64,000 nucleotides of DNA from the NCBI GenBank assembly GCA_963765135.1, contig CAVXUX010000006.1, positions 57,405-121,404 on the forward strand, written 5' to 3'. This DNA comes from JACVRW01 sp963765135. GTDB taxonomy: Bacteria > Actinomycetota > Thermoleophilia > Solirubrobacterales > Thermoleophilaceae. A program made the position numbers and the translations under genes. The notes beneath the pieces were generated by a model, which saw only the letters and a list, made by a program, of their open reading frames with translations, searched no databases and had not been told where the DNA came from. The first letter of the stretch is position 1, and each line of letters starts with the position of its first letter. Positions 7,839-16,706 of the stretch are shown here, piece by piece.

Positions 7839-10118
7839 CTAGGGACTGATCCGATACCAGTCGACGTACTTTCCGCACGCGCTCGCCAGCGGCACGAGGC
7901 TGGCCGCGATCGTCCACGCGCGTGGCTGCCACCGTTCCGAGCCTGACGAACCGAACCAGCTCGATCCGCCTGCGGGCCGGGACCGTCACCGTCACACGCA
8001 GCGTCTCGCCGTCTGACACGACCCGGCCGGCGCTGAAGAACGTCGACTCGTCACTCAGGTAGGGCGGCAGCGACGCGTCCAGCGCCCCCGCCTTCAGGCG
8101 CAGGGGAACGTCGCTGAAGTAGCGCAGCGAGATGTCCCAGACCCCTCGGCCCAGCCGCAGCTCCTGCGTACGCGAGTCGCCGCTCGCCACCGTGCCACCG
8201 CCCACCCACGCGGCACGGCGACCGACCACCGGCGCGGGACGCACGTACGCCACGCCCGGCTTGCGGGCCAGTCGCCGGCCGGCCGCGGTCCGACAATCCA
8301 GAACCTTTCCCGGCGCCTCGCCCTCGGCGAGGATCTCGCGCGGCCGCAGCGCGTCCCCGGCGCTCCCAGAGGACGTGCCAGCGCGTGCGCTTGATCGGGC
8401 GGAACTCGGCCGGCGGGCGGGAGGCGTAGGCGGTGCGCGGCGCGACGAGGTAGCGCGCGGCGACGGCGAGGAACCAGGGGGGGACCGAGTCCACGTCCGC
8501 GGCGGGCGGGTGCGCGTCGCCCGCGATCTTCTTCGGGACCTCGTCGATGCTTGAGCGCGAGCCCGGTGCTGTTGGATTGGAAGCCGAGCAGGCGCGCGCC
8601 GCGCAGCTCCCAGGGGGCGAAGTTGTCGTGCCCGAGGTAGATGGTCGGCTGGCCGTCGACAATCGAACGGAACGCAGCGAGGTCGTGGCCGCGCTCCGCG
8701 GGGCGCACGTGCGCCCCGCGCAGGGCCAAGGTGCTCGACGCGCTGGCCGCCAGGAGATAGGCACCGAACAGCGGCGATCGCGGCCACTCGCACGCGGTTG
8801 TCGGACGAGCACCGACGCGAGCGCCTTGACCGCGACGAGGGTCAGCAACGGTGCGACAACCGCGAGCGCCTTGCCGCTGAAGTACGCGAGCGTGAACGGG
8901 CGCACCACCAGGTACACCGTGACCCCCGCCAGGGCCCCCGAGAGCAGCGCCCACTCGCGTCGGCGCCAGCACCACCAGAGGCCGAAGCCACGACCGCGCA
9001 GGCCAGCAGCACGCCTGGCTCGAAGCCAAGGCGCGCCCGTGCCGAAGCTATCGCGGAAGTCCGGCCGGTGCCAGACGCCGAGCGCCTCGAGCGGCGACAG
9101 CTGTCCGAGAGAAGTTCCCGCCCGGCTCGTTAGAGGTCAGATACCGGCCCGGTCCGGTGTCGAAGAAGTCGCCCGTCACGGCGATCAGCACGAGCGCGAC
9201 ACACCCCGCGACCGCGAGCGCGCCGATGGCCGGGAGCCACCGCCTCAGGTGCTGCCACCTCGCGAGGTCGGGGCGGCGTCCGCCGAGCAGCTCCAGGCCC
9301 CCGAGCCACAGCACCGTGGCGGCGGGCCATGCGAGTGCCGTGATGCCGAAGACAGCCACCCCGCCCGCCGTCGTCACGATCAGCGCGAGGCCCACCCGAG
9401 CGTCGCGGCGTCCCTCGTGGTGGACATCGCGCAGCGCGACCACGAAGCCGAGCAGGAACAGCGCGAGCAGCGGCTCTTTGAAGGCGCCTTGCGCGAAGTA
9501 GGAGACGGAGAGGTACGCGATCCCCGTCAGCGCGGCCGCCGGCAGGCGCAGGTACCACCGGATGCCGCCGAGCGCCCCGAGCGCCGTCACCGCCATCAGG
9601 ACCGGCGTGGCGAGCAGGATGCCCGTGAAGGCCGCCGAGGGGCCGACGCCGAGCCCGACGTCCAGGACGGCGGCGATCGCGTGCGGGCCGTTGGGGTACC
9701 CCGGAGACGTGATGTGCGCGGCCGAGCCGACCGAGGCGAGCGCCTCGGCCTGGCCCATGTGGAAGGCGAGGTCGTTGTTGATCCACGCCCCGAGCTCGCC
9801 GATCCGGTCGTTGGCGATGAACGGCAGCGAGCAGACCGCGAGAACGGCGCCGCCGACCGGCAGCCCGGCCGCCAGCGGGACCAGCGCCACCCGGCGCCGT
9901 ACGAGGACCACGACGGCGGCGATCGTGGCGAGGCCGACGGCGATCGCCGCCGTCGTCCCGTGACCGGGCAGGCGCACGGTCACCAGCGCCAGCAGCATCA
10001 GCGCAGCCAGGCCGACGGGCGGCGCGGTCCAGGACCACTCCCTCGGGCGGCAGCAAAGCGCGGCTCCGGCGGCGATCGATGCCGCGCAGACCGCCAGCGC
10101 GCTCAGGTAGGCGGTCAC
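7839..10118 (-). CDS. Large multi-pass membrane protein with C-terminal exocytoplasmic domain (at least six frame breaks)
   Basis: About 755 residues when the fragments are joined. The N-terminal half (clean from 10118 to about 9110) has about ten hydrophobic helices, starting AYLSALAVCAASIAAGAAL and including ELGAWINNDLAFHMGQAEAL. Later fragments contain VYLVVRPFTLAYFSGKAL, LFGAYLLAASASS, SIVDGQPTIYLGHDNF and VDSVPPWFLAVAARYLV. They end with a beta-rich domain (GVWDISLRYFSDVPLRLKAG) and the tail ACGKYVDWYRISP. The layout resembles GT-C or DUF6541-like envelope proteins, but I see no diagnostic motif. Breaks lie near 9110, 9028, 8985 and at least three places between 8800 and 7930. GTG start at 10118. 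It is the last gene of the left glycan cluster. Confidence 0.6.
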
Positions 10119-10157
10119 GCCTAGGATCGTCCCAGCCGTGGGAAGCGGCTCGCCGGC

Positions 10158-11210
10158 TCAGGGAGCGGGCGTGCCGTTGGGCGCCGTGCGCGCCTGCGGC
10201 TCGCGGGCGAAGCGCTGCGATCGTCCGCCCGGCCGCTCGCCGGCCGGGCTGTGCAGAACGAGGCGCGTGGTCCGCGGGCCGGTCCGGCGAAGGCGGTCGG
10301 TGGCGAAGGCCAGCACGCCAAGCGGCGCGGAGCCCAGCGCCGCCGCGTTGTGCACGCCCAGCAGCGCGACGGCCGCGGCCGCGCTGCGCGGTCCCGCGCG
10401 CCGGAACATCAGTCCGTAGAAGCGCATGTTGATCGCGAAGTAGGCGGCCGCCAGCGGCGCGGCGAGCCGGCGCCGGCCGAGCACCGTGGCCGCAAGGCTG
10501 AGCGTAAAGGCGGCCGCCGCCACGCCGTGGCTGCCGCGCAGGTTCAAGCGCGCCGCCTTCGGGCCGCGATCCAGCATCAAGGCCGTCCACGGCATGCCCC
10601 GGTAGAGCAGGTCGGTGAGCAGCATGCTGCGCACGCCCCACCGCTTGAGGTGCGTGCCCTGGATCTCGGGGTCGAGCTTGATCAGGCCGCCGGCGGCGGC
10701 CAGCCGCAGGCCCAGCTCGATGTCCTCGACGGACGGCGAGCGAAAGCGCCAGTCGTCGAAGCCGTCGACCTCGACGTAGGAGTCTCGGCGCACCGCTCCG
10801 AGGCCGGCCCAGAACGTGGTCGCGACGCCCCCGGAGCCCTGGTGGACGTAGTGGTGAAGCATGTTGCGAAAAGTCGACACGGTCCCGTGCAACGAGGGCA
10901 GGTCGTCGTAGGAGCCGAAGATCGCCGCCAGCTCGGGCTCGGCCTCGAACGCCGCGCGGATCCGGGTGAACACGTCGGTGTGCACGAGCACGTCCGAATC
11001 CACGAACACGAGGATCGAGCCCTTGGCTCGCGCGGCGCCCGCGTTGCGCGCGGCAGCGGGCCCCATGCCCGGAGGGGAGTCCACCACGATCACCTCGTCG
11101 GGCGGGTCGTCCGCGGCGAGGATCGCCTCCACGCACCGGTCCATCGTGGGCGGGCGATCGGTGGCGGGCATGATCACGCTGTAGGTATGCCCGGCGCTCT
11201 CAGCGAGCAC
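10158..11210 (-). CDS. Family 2 glycosyltransferase with C-terminal hydrophobic helices
   Basis: A 350-residue GT-A glycosyltransferase. The nucleotide-sugar site begins YSVIMPATDRPPTMDRC, the metal motif is FVDSDVLVH, and the acceptor region has WAGLGAVRRDSYVEVDGFDD followed by PSVEDIELGLRL. After residue 210 come hydrophobic helices (HGVAAAAFTLSLAATVLG and AVALLGVHNAAALG) that probably anchor it to the inner membrane face. The GTG at 11210 is needed to include the first beta strand; the first ATG would remove it. Unlike its neighbours the frame is unbroken. It probably adds a sugar or transfers a glycan on a lipid carrier in the cluster's polymer pathway; the donor is unknown. Confidence 0.8.
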   Translation of the reverse strand: MLAESAGHTYSVIMPATDRPPTMDRCVEAILAADDPPDEVIVVDSPPGMGPAAARNAGAARAKGSILVFVDSDVLVHTDVFTRIRAAFEAEPELAAIFGSYDDLPSLHGTVSTFRNMLHHYVHQGSGGVATTFWAGLGAVRRDSYVEVDGFDDWRFRSPSVEDIELGLRLAAAGGLIKLDPEIQGTHLKRWGVRSMLLTDLLYRGMPWTALMLDRGPKAARLNLRGSHGVAAAAFTLSLAATVLGRRRLAAPLAAAYFAINMRFYGLMFRRAGPRSAAAAVALLGVHNAAALGSAPLGVLAFATDRLRRTGPRTTRLVLHSPAGERPGGRSQRFAREPQARTAPNGTPAP

Positions 11211-11343
11211 CGCGCTCTGGCGGCGTGGGCGAGCGTCTCGGCGTCAGCCGAGGCAGAGCGGGCCCCGCCCGCCTTGCGCGGAAAGCGGGCACGGCGCAGT
11301 GAAGGTTTCCCCGCCAAACCTGATGTCCACCGTAACCGCCATT

Positions 11344-12206
11344 TCAGCGCGCGCGCCACCATCTGGGGAGCTCGGCGTCCCCCCAACAGGCGTAGCGGCG
11401 CGAGCGCGTGATCGAGCGCGGCGCAGCAGCCGATCGTCCGCCGGCCGCCCGCTGCGCGCCCGACTGATGCCAGAAGGCAGCCCAGACGTAGAGGTGGAAC
11501 GCGACCAGGAGCCCGGCTCGCATGAGGCCCGGCACGCCGTCGCGCAGGGCCCGGGAGACGACGAAATGCCGGTACAGCTTCTCCGCCGAGCGTGAGCAGC
11601 ATCCGCCGCGCCGTGAAGACCTCGCCGGCGTCGATCATGGCCTGCGCCTGGGCCGGCGCGTAGCGGCGCACGCGGTCGATCGCCTCCGGGATGTTGCGGT
11701 TGCGGTCGTGCACGAGCGTCAGCTCGTCGCGCGGCGGCAGCCGCAGGACGCCGCTCCTCGCTCACCTCCGGCAGGGCATTCGGGAAGGCGGGCCAGCGCA
11801 CCGCCGCGCGGCGGTACATCCGCAGCTGGGGCTCGTAGCGCTGCAGGGGCGAGGTCGCCGGGTAGCCGAAGTCGAAGTTCATCCGCGGCACGACGACGGC
11901 GTCGACGTCGGAGCGCGCCGACGCGCGGCGCAGCTCCGCCGCCAGCCCGGGCGAGACGCGCTCGTCGGGATCGAGGGCGAGGACCCAGTCGCCGGTCGCG
12001 GCGTCCGCGACGACGTTGCGAACGGCCTCGACGATCGGCACGGGCGCGTGCGTGACCACCCGCGCGCCCGCCGCGCGCGCCAGGTCGGCCGATCCGTCGT
12101 CGCTATCGAGGTCCAGCAGCACGACCTCGTCCGCCCAGCGCACGGACTCGAGGCACGGGCCGAGCTTGTCGGCCTCGTTGCGGCAGACGATGCAGACGGA
12201 GATCAC
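11344..12206 (-). CDS. Family 2 glycosyltransferase, WaaE/KdtX-like (frame breaks)
   Basis: About 287 residues when joined. The N-terminus VISVCIVCRNEADKLGPCL and VVLLDLDSDDGSADLARAAG, with LALDPDERV and the FPNALPE stretch, match the short lipid-glycan glycosyltransferases related to WaaE. Continuations lie in two other frames: NIPEAIDRVRRYAPAQAQAM with MLLTLGGEAVPAF (to about 11590), then VPGLMRAGLLVAFHLYVWAAF to the stop at 11344. Breaks are near 11750, 11580 and 11535. The start is GTG 12206 with GAAGGGG upstream; it overlaps the upstream gene's stop as GTGA. A 130-base gap without a gene separates it from the next gene. Confidence 0.65.
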
Positions 12207-13106
12207 CGCGGACCCCTTCCGGACGCCCGTTGCGCAGAGCCATGCACGATCCCGGCGGCGGTCGCCGCCGAGCACGAGCGCCTCCTCGCGCGAGCGCGTC
12301 CCAGCGGCGGCGAGCAGGGCGCGCGGCGAGCACCCTCAGCGCGCAGGCCCAGCCAGCCGGGCAGCAGCCGGATCGCATAGAGGTCGCCCTCGCGCAGCCG
12401 CAGGCCGCACGCCGCGCCCATGCCGAAGCCGTAGGGCCGGCGCCGCTCCAGCCGCCCGCTCCGGGTGGCCGGCTCGTGGTGCACGATCGCGTCGGGGTCG
12501 TAGAGCGCGCGCCCGCCCGCCCTCAGCACGCGGTAGAAGAGGTCGATGTCGAGGGCGCCCTGGCCGGGCGTGCCCGGCCCGAGCCGCTCGTCGCAGCCGC
12601 CGACGCGCTCGAACCACTCCTGGCGCAGCGCGAAGTTGTTTCCGCTGCCCACGTGCCACGGCGCCGAGGGCCGGCTGAACTCGCGCCGCTCGGTGCTCGT
12701 GCGCGAGGCGACCGCGAACGCCCGCTCGCCGCGCCGCGGGCAGCGCCAGCACGCGACCGCCGAGGAGCGCGAGCTCCGGGTCGGCGGCGAAGGCGTCGCT
12801 CGAGCTCCTCGATCCAGCCGGCGTCCGCGACGCAGTCGTCGTCGAGGACCGCGATCAGCGGCATCGTCGCGTGCCGGAAGGCGGCGTTCTGGCCCCCGGC
12901 CAGGCCGTCGCTCCCGCCCGACCCACCCAGCGAGCGCCGGCCGCGGCGCGACCACGGACGCCCGGTCTCGGGCCGGAGCTCTGATCCGCGACCACCACCT
13001 CCGCCGGCTGCACGCGGTTGGCGCGCAGCGACTCCAGGCAGCGCGCCAGCGCCTGGGGCCGGTCGCGCGTGGCGATCGCGACGCTGATGCGCGCCTGTCG
13101 GGTCAC
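12203..13106 (-). CDS. Family 2 glycosyltransferase (frame breaks)
   Basis: About 300 residues when joined. It starts VTRQARISVAIATRDRPQAL with VVVADQSS in one frame, continues as GGQNAAFRHATMPLIAVLDD (DDD metal motif) in a second, and resumes from ERREFSRPSAPWHVGSGNNF through GTPGQGALDIDLFYRVLRAG in a third. Breaks are near 12960 and 12750. The acceptor-side ED-like motif is replaced by LDIDLFYR, as in rhamnosyltransferase-like GT2 enzymes. GTG 13106 follows AGGGGA and overlaps the preceding stop as GTGA; the stop overlaps the next gene's GTG the same way. This tight coupling argues that the gene is functional and the breaks are base errors. Confidence 0.65.
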
Positions 13107-14034
13107 GGCGCGCGTCCCCTGCGCGCGGCCAGGACATAGCGCGCCGCGACCACCGACCGCCGCCTCGGCGAGCACCCGCGCCGACGCGTCCGACCGGATC
13201 GCCTCGCGCACCTGGGCCCACATCGCGGTGGTGTCGCCGGCGCCGAGCAGCCTGCGGGCGCGCCGCAGGCAGGTGACGGCCGTCTCGCGCAGCGCCCTGC
13301 GCGCGATCTCGTCGGCCTGCGGCGGGCGGGAAGTGCTCGCGGTTGATCTCGATCACCCGGCGCAGGTCCCGGACGTTCTCGCCCGTGCGCACCATGCGGC
13401 CGGTCAACGGGACAGCGTGTGCACGCGGTAGAGGGCAAGCGGCTGCCGGCTCGTACGCGACCGGGTAGTGCGCGGCGATGCGGACCCACATCTCCCAGTC
13501 CTCGGCGAAGCCGCCGCGCAGCGGTCGAAGCCGCCGAGCCGCTCGTACACCTCGCGGCGCACCACCATGCACGGCGTCTGCAGGCGCTGGCCGACGGCGA
13601 TCTTCTCGAGCCAGTCCGGGATCAGGCCGGCGGAGCGCTGCTCGAGCGCGGCGATGCTGCTCCAGTCGCCCTGCTCGTCGATCGCGATGTAGCGGCAGAA
13701 CGCCGCGCCGGCCGTGGGCTCGGCCTCCAGCAGCCGGCCCATCGCCGCGTAGAAGCCGTCGCGCACGCAGTCGTCGCCGTGGAGGAGGTGGACCAGCCGC
13801 CCGCGCGAGCGCTCCAGGCAGGTGTTGAAGTTCGCCACGTGGCCGACGTTGCGCGGCTGGCGGAAGAAGCTCGACGCGCCCACCGCCGAGCTCTTCGACC
13901 ACGGCCTCGGGGCCATCCGAGGACGCGTCGTCGACCACTTCGATCTGCATGAGCTCCGGGCCCGGGTCCTGCGCCAGCACGGATGCGAGCGTCTCGCGCA
14001 GGTAGGGCGCGCAGTCGTGGGTCGGGATCATCAC
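13103..14034 (-). CDS. Family 2 glycosyltransferase (frame breaks; start uncertain)
   Basis: About 310 residues when joined. It contains PLWSVMIPTHDCAPYLRETL and LMQIEVVDDASSDGPEAV, then in the next frame FFRQPRNVGHVANFNTCLER, VHLLHGDDCVRDGFYAAMGR and QTPCMVVRREVYERLGGFDR. GFAEDWEMWVRIAAHYPVAY carries the ED motif, and the tail is VVAARYVLAARRGRAP. Breaks lie near 13885, 13520, 13430 and 13340. I give GTG 14034 (VMIPTH) as the start, but the first beta strand begins upstream and no good initiator or ribosome site is seen there, so a base error near the start is possible. It is divergent from the ABC permease gene (14084). Confidence 0.62.
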
Positions 14035-14083
14035 CGACCAGAGCGGGCGCGCCGAGGCCCCGACCGGCCCTATTCTGGCCCGG

Positions 14084-14866
14084 ATGGCCTCTCCGGACAC
14101 CGCGCTGCGGCGGTCGATCGACGTCCTGATCTCGCTCACCATCAGCGACCTTAAGGTCAGATACGGCCGAGGGGGGTGGCGGCTGGTCAAGTGGATCGTC
14201 GATCCGTTCGCTCTCGTGGGCGTCTATCTGGTGCTGGTCACTCTCGTGCTCGACCGCCCCGGGGAGGCTCCCGGTTTGAGCCTCGCGTGCGCGGTGATCC
14301 CATTCCAGCTGTTCACGACGACGATCGTCAACGCGATGAGCGCCGTCGCGGCGCGCCGCTCGATCGTGCTCAACATGGGCTTCAACCGCACCCTGCTCCC
14401 GCTGTCCGGGGCGCTTACCGAGACCGTCGCGTTCGGCGCGAGCCTGCTGCTGCTGGCGCTGATGATGGCCGTCTACGGAGTGGCGCCCACGCTGTCCATC
14501 TTGTGGCTGCCGGTGGCGATCGCGGCCACCATGCTGCTCGCGATCGGCGTGGCCTACCCGGCTGCGCTGCTGGGCATCTGGATGCCGGAGATCGGCAACT
14601 TCGTGATGAGCTTCGTCCGCGTGCTGTTCTTCGTCGCCCCGGGCTTGGTGGCGCTGTCGCAGATCTCGGGCGACGCGCACGACCTGCTGATGATCAACCC
14701 GATGACGGGGCTGTTCGAGTCCTACCGCGACGCGCTGCTCTACGGCGACGCGCCCGGTGCCTTCGAGCTGCTCTACCCGGCCACACTCGGCGTGGCGCTG
14801 CTGGCGGTCTTCGTCCCGATCTTCCGCTCAGAGCAGCGCCAGTTCGCGAAGATCCTGGAGTTCTGA
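14084..14866 (+). CDS. ABC-2 type polysaccharide exporter permease (Wzm/TagG-like)
   Basis: A 260-residue inner-membrane protein with a cytosolic N-terminus (DLKVRYGRGGWRLVKWIVDP, the coupling region typical of Wzm/TagG) and six hydrophobic helices. The helices include LVGVYLVLVTLVL, LLLLALMMAVYGVAPTLSIL, IAATMLLAIGVAYPAALLGI and VLFFVAPGLVALS. The tail reads FRSEQRQFAKILEF. It partners the ATPase encoded next; the stop and the ATPase ATG overlap by one base (TGATG). The pair exports an undecaprenyl-linked glycan or teichoic-acid-like polymer made by the flanking glycosyltransferases. There is no frame break. Confidence 0.88.
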   Translation: MASPDTALRRSIDVLISLTISDLKVRYGRGGWRLVKWIVDPFALVGVYLVLVTLVLDRPGEAPGLSLACAVIPFQLFTTTIVNAMSAVAARRSIVLNMGFNRTLLPLSGALTETVAFGASLLLLALMMAVYGVAPTLSILWLPVAIAATMLLAIGVAYPAALLGIWMPEIGNFVMSFVRVLFFVAPGLVALSQISGDAHDLLMINPMTGLFESYRDALLYGDAPGAFELLYPATLGVALLAVFVPIFRSEQRQFAKILEF

Positions 14867-15600
14867 TGTCTGCGGGCTCGATCTCCGCGGAGGGCGTCGG
14901 CGTTCGCTTCCTGTTCGATCGCCACGAGCGAGCGGTCACGCCCGCGCTGGCGAGGCTGCGGCGCACGAGCACGCAGACGTGGGGCGTGCACGAGATGGAC
15001 TTCACGATCGGGCCCGGCGAGGGCGTGGCGCTGATCGGGCCGAGCGGGTCCGGCAAGACGACTCTGCTGCGCCTGATCGCCGGCGTGCTCAGCCCGGACG
15101 CGGGGCGCCTCGACGTGCGCGGCCAGGTCGGATCGCTGCTCTCGACCGAGGCCGGGCTGCTGGGGCTGCTCACCGGCAGGGAGAACGCCGCGCTGGTGGG
15201 CGTGCTGGCGGGCATGTCGCGCGCTCAGGCGGACGCTGCGCTCGAGGAGATCAAGCGGGCGACGCATCTCGAGGACGCCTTCGAGCGCCCGGTGCTGAGC
15301 TACTCGGAGGGGATGAAGGCGCGGCTCGGGTTCGCGGTCGCCGACCACACCGGTCCCGACATCATGGTGCTCGACGAGGTGCACGAGGCGCTCGACCACG
15401 AGTTCCGCCAGATCGTCGCCGAGCGCGCTCACGCGTCCCTGCAGGCCGGCGGGATCGTCGTCGCCGCCGGGCACGACCATCCGCTGCTGGCCACCTTCTG
15501 CGACCGGGCGCTGTGGCTCGCCGACGGCCGCATCGCCGCCGACGGGCCGTTCGAGGAGATCAGGCGGGCCTACCTGGGCGAGGCGAGCAGCGTCTCGTAG
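14866..15600 (+). CDS. ABC transporter ATP-binding protein for polysaccharide export (Wzt/TagH-like)
   Basis: A 244-residue cytosolic ATPase. Walker A is GPSGSGKTTLL, the Q-loop region reads LLSTEAGLLGLLTGRENAAL, the signature is LSYSEGMKARLGFAVA, Walker B is DIMVLDEVHEALD and the H-loop VVAAGHDHPLL. The preceding RRTSTQTWGVHEMDFTIGPG is the usual Wzt lead-in. The signature differs from the common YSSGMKARL by a Glu, and the C-terminal carbohydrate-binding domain of O9a-type Wzt is absent, so export is probably of the TagGH kind with no terminal-residue recognition. Its last 31 bases overlap the 3' end of the convergent GT4 gene. Confidence 0.88.
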   Translation: MSAGSISAEGVGVRFLFDRHERAVTPALARLRRTSTQTWGVHEMDFTIGPGEGVALIGPSGSGKTTLLRLIAGVLSPDAGRLDVRGQVGSLLSTEAGLLGLLTGRENAALVGVLAGMSRAQADAALEEIKRATHLEDAFERPVLSYSEGMKARLGFAVADHTGPDIMVLDEVHEALDHEFRQIVAERAHASLQAGGIVVAAGHDHPLLATFCDRALWLADGRIAADGPFEEIRRAYLGEASSVS

Positions 15601-16706
15601 AGGGCGAGGATGCGCCCGGCCACCGCCTGCTCGTCGAAGGCGAGCGCGCGCCGGCGCGCGACCTCGCCCATCCGCGCCCGCCGCTCCCGGTCGCCCGCGA
15701 GCTCGGCCAGCGCACGCGCGATGCCGGCACTGTCGCGGCGCGCGATGATGCCGGCCTCGTCCTGCCCGACCAGCTCGCGGATCCCGTTGACCGGCGGGGC
15801 GACGACGGGCAGCCCGCACGCCGCCGCCTCGTGGGCCGCGCGGCAGAACGCCTCGTAGACGGTCGGCAGCACGAACAGGTCCGCGCCGCGGTAGGCGCGC
15901 TCTACCTCCGACGTGTAGCCGAGGAAGCGAACGCGGTCGCCGACGCCGAGCCGGGCGGCCAGCTCGGCGTGCCGATCGTTGCCGGCGCCGACGACCCAGA
16001 ACAGGTCCGGCCCCGCGCCCGTTTGGCGAGCGGCCGCAAAGCCTTCGATCGCCAGGTCGAGGCCCTTGAGCGGTCGGTACTGCTGGTCCACGAACAGGGC
16101 CACCACGGCGTCCGGGGCCACGCCGTGCTCCTCGCGGAAGCGCCGGCCGTCGTCATCGTCGGGGCAGAAGCGCGTCAGGTCGATGCCGCGCGGCAGCGCC
16201 GCCACCCGCACGCCCGGATAGAACCGGCGCAGGTCGGCCGCGCTGCCCTCGGAGATGCCGACCAGCACCCGCACGGCGCGCCGGAACCACCAGCGCTCGA
16301 GGCCGAGCGTGAAGCGCTGGCCGAGCCGCCAGCCGACCGCGCTGGAGCTGCCCTTGAGCGGGTTGCCGGCGGTCGCCTCGTCGTAGGCGGCGTGGCAGAA
16401 GGTGACCGTGTTCAAATCGGCGCGATTCGGCACGACCGGCATCGGTCCGACGGTGTGGACCAGGTCGGGGTGGAGCCGCGCCACGCGCAGGCCGCCGAGG
16501 GCGAAGAACGCGGCCCAGCCGAGCCGGAACGAGCCGAAGCGCGGTCGCGGCATGCGGCGCCAGTCGACCAGCGGCCGCAGGGACTCGTGGAGGTCCATCG
16601 ACAGGACCGTGAAGTCGAAGCGATCCCGGCCCTGCTCGATCACGCGCTCGAGCTCGCCGCCCAGGCGCCAGCCGACGAACACGACCCGCGGTTTGCGCGG
16701 CGTCAT
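15570..16706 (-). CDS. GT4 family glycosyltransferase
   Basis: A 378-residue GT-B glycosyltransferase. The N-terminal domain has RVVFVGWRLGGELERVIEQG and HPDLVHTVGPMPVVPNRADL; the C-terminal domain has VVALFVDQQYRPLKGLDLAI, VRFLGYTSEVERAYRGADLF and the nucleotide-sugar motif EAFCRAAHEAAACGLPVV (the E...E pair). The start is ATG 16706, forming ATGA with the upstream gene's stop. It is the last gene of the run from 20.2 kb and overlaps the end of the ABC ATPase gene by 31 bases in convergent orientation. Donor and acceptor are unknown; it probably adds a sugar to the exported glycan. Confidence 0.85.
   Translation of the reverse strand: MTPRKPRVVFVGWRLGGELERVIEQGRDRFDFTVLSMDLHESLRPLVDWRRMPRPRFGSFRLGWAAFFALGGLRVARLHPDLVHTVGPMPVVPNRADLNTVTFCHAAYDEATAGNPLKGSSSAVGWRLGQRFTLGLERWWFRRAVRVLVGISEGSAADLRRFYPGVRVAALPRGIDLTRFCPDDDDGRRFREEHGVAPDAVVALFVDQQYRPLKGLDLAIEGFAAARQTGAGPDLFWVVGAGNDRHAELAARLGVGDRVRFLGYTSEVERAYRGADLFVLPTVYEAFCRAAHEAAACGLPVVAPPVNGIRELVGQDEAGIIARRDSAGIARALAELAGDRERRARMGEVARRRALAFDEQAVAGRILALYETLLASPR

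Noticed and set aside
9130..11136. Minus-strand open frame of 668 codons across the membrane protein and GT2 genes
   Set aside because: Other frames of the same strand hold recognisable helices and glycosyltransferase motifs; this one is Arg/Gly/Ala-rich noise.
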